This document shows, one piece after another, positions 1-4,948 of a DNA stretch of 5,241 nucleotides (its first letter is position 1; the number at the start of each line of letters is the position of its first letter). The notes beneath the pieces are model-generated. The model worked only from the letters and a program-made list of their open reading frames with translations, was not told the origin of the DNA and ran no database searches. Position numbers and translations under genes: made by a program. Origin of the DNA: Pseudomonadota bacterium (GTDB lineage Bacteria > Pseudomonadota > Alphaproteobacteria > Rhizobiales > Rhizobiaceae). The stretch covers positions 1-5,241 of the forward strand of contig JAEYTV010000405.1 of assembly GCA_023433855.1 (NCBI GenBank), read 5' to 3'.

Positions 1-450
1 GGCCAGGAAGGCGGCCGGTCCGTCGGAAAGTCCGAAACGCTGCAGCATGCCGGAGATCATTCCGAACTGGCCGTTGTACATCCATCCCCACATGAAGCTG
101 CCGATGGCCATCGGCACGATCCAGGGCGGCATGGTCAGCATGCGAAAGAGTGCGCGTCCGGGCACTGCGGCGTTCAGCATGGTGGCACCGAAGGTGCCGA
201 TGACCATCTTTATGGCGACGGAAAAGAAGGTCCAGATGAAGGTCCTTGCAATGACCTGTGCGAAGCTCGCATTGAAGATCTTTTCGTAGTTCGTCCAGCC
301 CACCCACTCCGTCGTCCGCCTCAACGAGGCATCCGTGAAGGATAGAATGAAGGTGTCGACGAGGGGATAGGCGACGATGGCCGCGACATACAGAAGAGCC
401 GGCGTCAAAAGCAGCCAGGCAAAGAAGACGGCGCTTGGCCTTCCCTCCAT
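1..450 (-). CDS. Sugar ABC transporter permease, MalF/UgpA-like (CUT1), N-terminal part, cut by left window edge
   Basis: This is an inner-membrane permease subunit of a binding-protein-dependent importer, probably for a sugar, polyol or glycoside. The first 150 codons are visible, and the reading frame stays open to base 1. Hydrophobic segments lie at about residues 6-37, 70-92 and 105-125. The stretch WVGWTNYEKIF (49-59) is the 'F-x-G-x-x-N-Y' element found between TM1 and TM2 of CUT1 permeases. The segment PPWIVPMAIGSFMWGWMYN (108-126) matches the conserved 'P-W-x-x-P...W-x-W-M-[FY]-N' region. The cytoplasmic EAA loop that docks the ATPase would lie beyond the window. The start at 450 is supported by GAGGAGGT, 5 bases upstream. 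The gene follows the oxidoreductase by 11 bases on the same strand, so the two are very likely cotranscribed. Full-length relatives have about 290-310 residues. The substrate cannot be read from this part. Confidence 0.9.
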   Translation of the reverse strand, partial: MEGRPSAVFFAWLLLTPALLYVAAIVAYPLVDTFILSFTDASLRRTTEWVGWTNYEKIFNASFAQVIARTFIWTFFSVAIKMVIGTFGATMLNAAVPGRALFRMLTMPPWIVPMAIGSFMWGWMYNGQFGMISGMLQRFGLSDGPAAFLA

Positions 451-464
451 CGCAAACCTCCTCA
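451..464 (-). promoter_or_regulatory. Ribosome binding site of the permease overlapping the upstream stop codon
   Basis: On the minus strand the sequence reads TGAGGAGGTTTGCG and then the permease ATG. The last base of the oxidoreductase TGA stop is directly followed by the GGAGG core of the Shine-Dalgarno sequence. Ribosomes terminating on the first gene sit on the initiation site of the second. This arrangement is commonly linked to translational coupling, which is inferred here and not shown. Confidence 0.75.
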
Positions 465-1643
465 GGCCGATCGCGCGTGCGATGTCACGGCTTCGCCGCG
501 CAGGCATGCATCGAAGCGGCTCCAGACCGGGGCAAGATCCACAACCTTTCGACCCGCACGAGCCTCATCCATGGCAAGCGCAAGGATTCCTGCCTCCAGC
601 GCATCGATGGCCGAAACGGGCTGCTTCGTGCCGTGGCGGACAAAAGCCAGCAGATCCTCTACCATCTGCTCATCCGCTCCGTAGTGCTGGGACTGTGCCG
701 ATGGCGCTTCGTAGGTTTTGGAAACGATGCGTTCTGTTGTTCGTGCATCGTGGATATCGAGGAAGCCGCGGACGAAGTCGCCCTCCGCCATGCCGTGCGA
801 ACCGATCACACAAAACCGCCTGAACTCATCAGGAACGTTGAGATTGGTGTGAAAGGTCATCGACGCACCGTTTTCGTATTCAACGATGGCGGTTTGGAAG
901 TCGACTATGTCTCCGTCGCTGTCGAAGACCTTGTCCGTTCCCTGCCAGCCACTCGGCTTCCTGTAATAGACCTCCACGTCGTTGGCCCGCAGACCCTGGG
1001 GCGAATTCTGCGGAACGAAGCTCTTTCGCCCTCCAAAGCTCGCCACGTAGCGAGGCCTGGCGCCAACCACGCCATTGTAGAGGTCCAGGTCGTGGCAGCA
1101 TTTCTCAAGCATGAAACCTCCGGCGTAGCGGCCATACCGGCGCCAGTCCCGCATGAAGAAGGCGCCGTGGTAGGGCTGGATATGCTCGGAAGCCTCGATG
1201 GAGACAATCTCGCCGAGCCTGCCATCCGCCTGAGCTTCGCGAAGGTCCCGATAAAGCGGGGAATAGCGCAGCACCAGACCGACCAGCAGCCTCTCCTGGC
1301 CATGCTCATGCAGCAACGACGCCAGCGCATAGCTCTCGTCGATCGAGACGACGATCGGCTTCTCGGTGAACACCGTCAGTCCAGCCTCAAGCCCCGTCCG
1401 GATATGCTCAAGATGCATGTGGTTGGGCGAGCCGATCATGAGGAGATCGAACGTCTCCGAAGCGATGAGCTGCTGGGGGGTCGGATAGGAACGCCCTGCC
1501 GGGATTCCGGCCTCGGTCAGGCCAGCCAGCCCGGCCGGAGCCGGGTCGACATACCCGACGATCTCAAATTCATCGTCGATCTGATTGAGGGTGCGACCGA
1601 GGTAGCCAAGCCGGAATCCAAGCCCCAAGATGGCGACTTTCAT
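462..1643 (-). CDS. Gfo/Idh/MocA-family NAD(P)-dependent oxidoreductase
   Basis: This is a predicted cytosolic sugar or polyol dehydrogenase of 393 residues. The N-terminal Rossmann fold starts at once with KVAILGLGFRLGYLG (2-16), a GxGxxxG-like dinucleotide loop, and strand 2 ends in YVDP (31-34). The family hallmark EKP is at 94-96 (TEKPIVVS), which supplies the lysine that in relatives orients cofactor and substrate. The C-terminal substrate domain has GGFMLEKCCHDLDLYN (175-190), where His184 and Asp187 match the catalytic His and the Asp of the usual G-x-x-x-D-x-G-x-H-x-x-D motif. The usual Asp-x-Gly is here Glu180-Lys181-Cys182. The start is fixed by the Rossmann motif, and the ribosome site is only modest (GTGGGAA, about 7 bases upstream). 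It is the first gene of an operon with the ABC permease, which suggests it acts on an imported carbohydrate. Inositol 2-dehydrogenase, glucose-fructose oxidoreductase and scyllo-inositol dehydrogenase-like roles all remain possible. Confidence 0.92.
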   Translation of the reverse strand: MKVAILGLGFRLGYLGRTLNQIDDEFEIVGYVDPAPAGLAGLTEAGIPAGRSYPTPQQLIASETFDLLMIGSPNHMHLEHIRTGLEAGLTVFTEKPIVVSIDESYALASLLHEHGQERLLVGLVLRYSPLYRDLREAQADGRLGEIVSIEASEHIQPYHGAFFMRDWRRYGRYAGGFMLEKCCHDLDLYNGVVGARPRYVASFGGRKSFVPQNSPQGLRANDVEVYYRKPSGWQGTDKVFDSDGDIVDFQTAIVEYENGASMTFHTNLNVPDEFRRFCVIGSHGMAEGDFVRGFLDIHDARTTERIVSKTYEAPSAQSQHYGADEQMVEDLLAFVRHGTKQPVSAIDALEAGILALAMDEARAGRKVVDLAPVWSRFDACLRGEAVTSHARSA

Positions 1644-1736
1644 ACTGGTATTCCCACGCTGTTCCCGAAATTATTTTTCATAACCTGCGAGATGTAGGCG
1701 GCGGCGTCAACTCAAATTTAGCGCGTGCTGCTGCAG

Positions 1737-1766
1737 ATGAAATTCATTTTCATTCGCCAATGAATG
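1737..1766. promoter_or_regulatory. Candidate operator: cluster of AT-rich dyads
   Basis: Two perfect palindromic elements lie side by side. The first is ATGAAATTCAT (1737-1747), with 5-bp arms around one central base. The second is TTCATTCGCCAATGAA (1749-1764), with 6-bp arms around 4 bases. The second can also be read as TCATTC...GAATGA (1750-1755 and 1762-1767), so the same half-site recurs several times within about 30 bases. The cluster sits about 95-125 bases upstream of the oxidoreductase start. This is compatible with an activator or repressor site for the sugar operon. The cognate regulator is unknown. The neighbouring IclR protein is one candidate, although these dyads do not resemble the dyad in front of its own gene. 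Confidence 0.4.
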
Positions 1767-1770
1767 ACCA

Positions 1771-1869
1771 TCACGATTCAATCTGTAATTGCATCTTGTT
1801 CCGTTCGTTGAAGGCCATGATCGCGTGGAGCGCGGAAGGATCGGTCAGGGACGCATCCGCCCAGGACAT
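1771..1869 (-). CDS. Doubtful small ORF, 32 residues, no recognised family
   Basis: An ATG-initiated frame of 32 codons ends in TGA between the IclR gene and the oxidoreductase. AGGAAGGG lies 7 bases before the ATG, a good Shine-Dalgarno sequence at a workable distance. The peptide begins MSWADASLTDPSALHAIMAF and ends in a polar tail (ERNKMQLQIES). It has no signal peptide, membrane helix or cysteine. No family is recognised. It could be a leader or regulatory peptide, the remnant of a lost gene's 3' end (the frame is closed by TAA shortly upstream), or chance. Its 3' end lies next to the AT-rich dyad cluster. A frame this short in GC-rich DNA often arises by chance, so the call is weak. Confidence 0.15.
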   Translation of the reverse strand: MSWADASLTDPSALHAIMAFNERNKMQLQIES

Positions 1870-1887
1870 TCCATAACCCTTCCTGGT

Positions 1888-1957
1888 CTGGTGACCGACT
1901 TATGTGCCGCAAGAGAGAGCACGGCCGCTCCCGGGACCTTTGACTGCACGTCACCAG
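1888..1957. repeat. Perfect 8-bp inverted repeat with long spacer
   Basis: CTGGTGAC (1888-1895) and GTCACCAG (1950-1957) are exact reverse complements separated by 54 bases. Between them a smaller 4-bp pair, GTGC (1904-1907) and GCAC (1919-1922), could nest inside. The spacing is too long for a classical terminator, and no T run follows on either strand. The element might form part of the 3' end of the IclR transcript, or be chance. Confidence 0.3.
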
Positions 1958-2005
1958 GCTCGACGCGGCATTCAAAAGCAGATGCGGCGGAGTATTGGCC
2001 CGGAA

Positions 2006-2788
2006 TCAGTTGGCGAAACTGTTCGACAGCCGTTCCAGGTCTTCCGAGATCGCTACAGCTGCTGATTGCAGAATTGGCACATATCGTTCGCAGGCTTCCT
2101 GCTCCGACCCGAAGGCGGACTTGAAGTAGGTGAGTCCCATGCTGGCCAGCACCCGTCCGTTCTGGCCGATGATCGGAACAGCGATGGTATTGGAGTTCTT
2201 AGGCTCCACCAGGGAGGACCGTGTGGCGTAGCCCGCAGCGCGGACACTCCGCAGGACACGCTCTAGTTCATCTGGATGGTGGCTCAGCGCATTCTCCGGA
2301 TCATTCGACCTTCTCAGGATGTCGATGATCAGGTCGATCTCGTCCTGGTCCAGGAAGGCAAGATAAGCAAGCCCCAAACCCCGCGTGAGCAGGCACAGAC
2401 GCCGGTTGACGGTACTGTGGAAGGGCGAGATCAGGCTGTCCGGTACCGTGCTGAAACGCACGACTATTCCATCGTAGTCCGGCAGCGCTATGGCAATCGG
2501 CCATTTGTGCTTGCGCGTGATTGCGATCGCCCAGGCACGACCCGCCTCCACGACCAAGGGACCCTTGTGGTAACCGGAACTCAATGAAGTGACCTGCGCG
2601 CTGACCTGGTATCCGCCTTGGCGTGCATCGTTTTCCACGTAGCCTGCCTCCTCCAGCGTTCGCAGGATTCTGACGAGTGTCGGTTTCGGCAGCTTGGTGC
2701 GCGCATGTAACTGAGCGATCGTGTTGATCGGCTGCAGGTTCAACTCTTGCAGAACACTCATCGCGCGTTCGATTGATCGAATACCCAT
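2006..2788 (-). CDS. IclR-family transcriptional regulator, MhpR-like type
   Basis: This is a cytoplasmic DNA-binding regulator of 260 residues, the usual IclR length. The N-terminal winged helix-turn-helix covers about 4-62. IRSIERAMSVLQELN (3-17) forms helix 1, NTIAQLHARTKLPKPTLVRI (22-41) contains the HTH with its recognition helix, and GGYQV (58-62) closes the wing. The effector-binding domain spans about 80-250, with GLGLAYLAF (137-145) and TIAVPIIGQNGRVLASMGLT (201-220) as the typical IclR C-terminal strands. From memory, the pattern around residues 95-145 (Trp-Pro, D-x-D-x-x-V-V-R, a Phe-His pair, R-R-L-x-L-L) resembles MhpR, a regulator of aromatic-acid catabolism. This hints at a carboxylic or aromatic effector but does not prove it. 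The start at 2788 is chosen for its strong GGGAGGAGGGGG ribosome site. An upstream in-frame ATG at 2872 would add 28 residues with no family match and would overlap the gene's own promoter. It is divergent from the hydrolase. Confidence 0.93.
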   Translation of the reverse strand: MGIRSIERAMSVLQELNLQPINTIAQLHARTKLPKPTLVRILRTLEEAGYVENDARQGGYQVSAQVTSLSSGYHKGPLVVEAGRAWAIAITRKHKWPIAIALPDYDGIVVRFSTVPDSLISPFHSTVNRRLCLLTRGLGLAYLAFLDQDEIDLIIDILRRSNDPENALSHHPDELERVLRSVRAAGYATRSSLVEPKNSNTIAVPIIGQNGRVLASMGLTYFKSAFGSEQEACERYVPILQSAAVAISEDLERLSNSFAN

Positions 2789-2820
2789 GCACCCCCTCCT
2801 CCCGAATCGAAGCGCCGACT

Positions 2821-2837
2821 GTTCCGCGCAGCGAAAC
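2821..2837. promoter_or_regulatory. Candidate IclR operator, 17-bp near-palindrome
   Basis: GTTCCGCGCAGCGAAAC has two 7-base arms around GCA, with a single mismatch (GTTCCGC against GTTTCGC). It lies in the 122-bp region between the divergent regulator and hydrolase genes. It begins 7 bases after the predicted -10 of the regulator promoter, so it covers or abuts the transcription start. Size, symmetry and the GTT...AAC ends are in keeping with operators known for IclR-family proteins of aromatic catabolism. Binding here would be expected to repress the regulator gene. For the hydrolase it lies about 74-90 bases before the start codon, where an activator could act. Both roles are inferred. Confidence 0.6.
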
Positions 2838-2844
2838 GCCTTGG

Positions 2845-2872
2845 ATGATAGGTTGTCGCCAAACGGAGTCAA
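2845..2872 (-). promoter_or_regulatory. Sigma-70-like promoter of the IclR gene
   Basis: On the minus strand TTGACT (2867-2872) matches the -35 consensus in 5 of 6 bases. After a 16-base spacer, TATCAT (2845-2850) matches the -10 consensus in 5 of 6. The predicted start of transcription is near 2838, giving an untranslated leader of about 50 bases with the regulator's strong ribosome site at its end. This is the best promoter-like sequence I found in the window. Confidence 0.65.
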
Positions 2873-2880
2873 GCTCTAGG
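2853..2880 (+). promoter_or_regulatory. Weak candidate promoter for the hydrolase operon
   Basis: TTGTCG (2853-2858) and TCTAGG (2875-2880) are spaced by 16 bases and overlap the opposing regulator promoter. The -10 hexamer is poor, as would be expected of a promoter that needs an activator. Because the two promoters overlap, they would compete for polymerase. The ribosome site GGAGAAAGGGA (2895-2905) follows, ending 5 bases before the ATG at 2911. Confidence 0.25.
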
Positions 2881-2910
2881 CACTCGAACACATCGGAGAA
2901 AGGGATTGTC

Positions 2911-3858
2911 ATGGCTGCGGCAGTTGAACAGAAGAACAACCGGGAAGAAGCCAGAAGGCTCATGGCGACCGTCGACGACGCCGTTGCCAACGCGCTGCTC
3001 AACGGCGCGATCGATCTCCACGTTCACTCCGGACCATCGACCATGCCGCGCCAGCTGGATCATCTGCAGGCCGCTGACGAAGCCGCCGCCGCGGGAATGC
3101 GCGCCGTGCTGTTCAAGGATCACCACTACTGCGTGTCACCCGTCATTCCGATGATGGAGCGTGTTTTCGGAGATCGAGGATTGTCGATGTTCAGCGGCCT
3201 CGTGCTCAACAACTCGACCGGCGGGTTCAACCCCTTCGTGGTTGACGCGCAACTGAAAATGGGAGCGAAACTGATCTGGATGCCGACCGCGCAGGCGGCT
3301 AACCATATCCGTAGTTCGCATCGCAAGACCCGACTGGCGTCCAACGTGCAGTTGAGAAGCTCACCGGCGCTCACGGTGGTAGACCCTTACGGAAACATCA
3401 TCGACGAGGTGAAGCAGATCCTCGACATGGTGGCGGAGTTCGACGTCATCCTGTCTTCCGGACATCTCCATGTCTGGGAGATCTGGAAACTCTTCGATGA
3501 AGCGCGCGCGCGCGGCGTCAAGCGGCTGCTCATCAACCACCCGATGTACGGGCTGCATTTCACTTATGAGGACATTCGAGACCTCGCTCAGCTGGGCGCC
3601 GTGGTGGAATGCTCCGCCGGCATGTATGTCGACTCGCGGTTCAACGTCTATTCCCCCGAGGAACTCAAGGAACATATCCTAGCCGCTGGCGTCGCCCAGT
3701 CTTCGATCGGCTCGGATCTCGGCCAGGTCGATAATCCCACGCCGGTCGAGGGTATGCGCCAGGCGATCAAGCTTTGTCTGGCTCTCGGGTTCACGGAAGC
3801 CGAGGTCCGCACCATGGTCGCCGACAATTCTGCCCGGCTGCTCGGATTGACGGATTGA
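2911..3858 (+). CDS. Metal-dependent hydrolase of the amidohydrolase type, DUF6282-like
   Basis: This is a predicted cytosolic TIM-barrel hydrolase of 315 residues. The first barrel strand ends in DLHVHSGPS (35-43), giving the His37-x-His39 metal pair typical of amidohydrolase and PHP-like enzymes. Further likely ligands or active-site residues are KDHH (69-72), SGHLH (183-187, His185/His187), NHP (209-211, His210) and GSDLGQ (267-272, Asp269, the usual late barrel aspartate). NSARLLGL (306-313) is the C-terminal motif common in amidohydrolases. No signal peptide is seen. The overall pattern recalls proteins classed as DUF6282, named here from memory. I know of no characterised substrate for them. 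The start at 2911 has a good ribosome site, and the frame is open upstream to 2773 but without family-like sequence. It is divergent from the IclR gene and followed after 26 bases by an oxidoreductase. Amide, lactone or C-C bond hydrolysis, or a decarboxylase activity of the ACMSD type, are all possible. Confidence 0.85.
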   Translation: MAAAVEQKNNREEARRLMATVDDAVANALLNGAIDLHVHSGPSTMPRQLDHLQAADEAAAAGMRAVLFKDHHYCVSPVIPMMERVFGDRGLSMFSGLVLNNSTGGFNPFVVDAQLKMGAKLIWMPTAQAANHIRSSHRKTRLASNVQLRSSPALTVVDPYGNIIDEVKQILDMVAEFDVILSSGHLHVWEIWKLFDEARARGVKRLLINHPMYGLHFTYEDIRDLAQLGAVVECSAGMYVDSRFNVYSPEELKEHILAAGVAQSSIGSDLGQVDNPTPVEGMRQAIKLCLALGFTEAEVRTMVADNSARLLGLTD

Positions 3859-3884
3859 CCGCTGCAGCGGCGGAAGCGGACCGC

Positions 3885-4907
3885 ATGCAGACCGTCGTTG
3901 TCCAACAGCCGGGTGGCCCTGAAGTCCTGCGCATCGTCGAGCAGCCGCGGCCTCAGCCCGGCCGTGGCGAAGTTCTGGTGAAGGTGGTTGCCGCAGGCGT
4001 GAACAGTCCCGACATCCAGCAACGCCGGGGGCTTTACCCACCGCCCCCTGGGGCTTCGCAGATACTTGGTCTGGATATCGCCGGAGTGGTGGTGGAAACC
4101 GGCGACGCCGTCATCACTCCGGCCGTTGGCACCCCCGTATGCGCATTGGCGAATGGCGGCGGCTACGCGGAATTCTGTGTTGTTCCTGCCGTGCAGTGCA
4201 TGCCAGTTCCGAAGGGTTTCAGCTTTGTCGAGGCCGCATCACTGCCAGAGGTCTTCTTCACCGCCTGGAACAATCTGATTTGGCTCGCAAGGCTCGGAGA
4301 GACGGAGTCTCTTCTGGTCCAGGGAGGAACCAGCGGTGTCGGGATGGCAGGTATTCAGATCGCCAGGCACCTCCGCAATGCAACGGTGTTCGCAACAGCT
4401 GGTTCGGAGCAGAAACGCGACGTCTGCCTGGCGATCGGGGCCAAGGCTGCTCTCGACTACCGGGGCGCCTGGGCCGATGAAATCCGCAGCTTGACACAGG
4501 ACCACGGCGTTGACGTCATCCTCGACGCGCAAGCAGGCCCCAATACCCAGAAACAACTCGACCTTCTCACATACGACGGACGGCTTGTGTTCATCGCCAG
4601 CCATCAAGGCAGTACCGCCGAGGTGAATATCCGGGCTCTGGTGCGCAGGCGCCTGACGATCACCGGATCGACGTTGCGCCCGCGCCCGCCGAGCTACAAG
4701 GGTCGCATCGCTCGCGAACTGGTTGAACAAGTCTGGCCCCTGCTCGAGGACCGGCGCATCGTCACCTATATCCATCAGGTCCTGCCGTTCGCGGATGTGC
4801 AGGAGGCCCACTCCATCCTCGACGAAAACCGACAGATCGGCAAAGTCGTTCTCGCGGTCGACGCGCTGTTGGCCGAGCGCGTCCCCGAGCCGGTCAACGG
4901 GCGCTGA
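3885..4907 (+). CDS. NAD(P)H:quinone oxidoreductase-like enzyme, PIG3-type zinc-independent MDR
   Basis: This is a 340-residue cytosolic medium-chain dehydrogenase/reductase. The N-terminal GroES-like domain carries AAGVNSPDIQQRRGLYPPPP (36-55) and LGLDIAGVV (61-69), which are close to the PIG3/quinone-oxidoreductase signature. The position where zinc alcohol dehydrogenases have a catalytic Cys is Asn40, and no structural zinc Cys cluster is present, so it should be zinc-independent. LPEVFFTAWNNL (120-131) is family-typical. The Rossmann fold holds VQGGTSGVGMAGIQIA (145-160) and ATAGSEQKRD (170-179), whose Ser and Lys fit NADPH binding. QIGKVVL (317-323) closes the family-typical region, followed by a short extra tail. 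ATG 3885 starts the canonical MQTVVVQQPGGPEVLRI. A TTG at 3855 that overlaps the hydrolase stop is an in-frame alternative but less family-like. The ribosome site is weak (GGAAGCGGA). Probably cotranscribed with the hydrolase, it could reduce a quinone or an activated alkene in the same pathway. Confidence 0.92.
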   Translation: MQTVVVQQPGGPEVLRIVEQPRPQPGRGEVLVKVVAAGVNSPDIQQRRGLYPPPPGASQILGLDIAGVVVETGDAVITPAVGTPVCALANGGGYAEFCVVPAVQCMPVPKGFSFVEAASLPEVFFTAWNNLIWLARLGETESLLVQGGTSGVGMAGIQIARHLRNATVFATAGSEQKRDVCLAIGAKAALDYRGAWADEIRSLTQDHGVDVILDAQAGPNTQKQLDLLTYDGRLVFIASHQGSTAEVNIRALVRRRLTITGSTLRPRPPSYKGRIARELVEQVWPLLEDRRIVTYIHQVLPFADVQEAHSILDENRQIGKVVLAVDALLAERVPEPVNGR

Positions 4908-4921
4908 TTTCGTTCAGCTTG

Positions 4922-4944
4922 CGCGGACCGGCTGCAGGTCCGCG
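4922..4944. terminator. Stem-loop between convergent genes, possible bidirectional terminator
   Basis: CGCGGACC (4922-4929) and GGTCCGCG (4937-4944) form a perfect 8-bp GC-rich stem with a 7-base loop. It lies within the 41-base gap between the oxidoreductase stop and the end of the convergent cupin gene, the expected place for a shared terminator. Neither side has a T run, so efficient intrinsic termination is uncertain. Confidence 0.5.
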
Positions 4945-4948
4945 GCCC

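Larger units (their letters stand above)
1644..2005. other. 362-base intergenic region upstream of the oxidoreductase operon
   Basis: No convincing gene is present. The part nearest the oxidoreductase (about 1668-1790) is clearly more AT-rich than its surroundings and holds short dyads (annotated separately). On the minus strand a TTGACG hexamer (1705-1710) could be a -35 element, but the matching -10 is poor: CAGGTT at 17 bases, or GGTTAT at 19. The promoter is therefore probably activator-dependent or uses another sigma factor. TTCCC occurs twice in direct orientation 11 bases apart (1651-1655, 1662-1666), one helical turn, just ahead of the start codon. The part nearest the IclR gene (about 1870-2005) is GC-rich and contains a widely spaced 8-bp inverted repeat. 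No hairpin followed by a T run was found downstream of the regulator gene. Confidence 0.6.

Noticed and set aside
435..1697. Long plus-strand open frame of 420 codons opposite the oxidoreductase
   Set aside because: It mirrors the whole minus-strand oxidoreductase gene, shows no recognisable domain, and its composition is typical of an antisense frame in GC-rich DNA.
1682..1710. Possible promoter TTGACG with CAGGTT for the oxidoreductase operon
   Set aside because: The -35 hexamer is good, but every -10 at a usable distance is poor. It is noted only within the intergenic description.
1778..1975. Minus-strand open frame of 65 codons in the intergenic gap
   Set aside because: It is arginine- and serine-rich with no family resemblance. 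A competing frame in the same stretch has the better ribosome site, and even that one is doubtful.
1789..2124. Plus-strand open frame of 111 codons across the gap and the 3' end of the regulator
   Set aside because: There is no good ribosome site or recognisable motif, and it runs into the IclR coding region on the opposite strand.
2301..3002. Minus-strand open frame of 233 codons spanning the regulator, promoter region and hydrolase start
   Set aside because: It overlaps two well-supported genes in another frame and crosses the divergent promoter region. It has no family-like motif.
4239..4811. Minus-strand open frame of 190 codons inside the quinone oxidoreductase
   Set aside because: It lies fully antisense to a gene with clear MDR motifs and has no domain signal of its own.
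4903..4918. Small hairpin GCTGA...TCAGC at the oxidoreductase stop codon
   Set aside because: A 5-bp stem is too weak to call a terminator. The stronger 8-bp stem just downstream is the better candidate.
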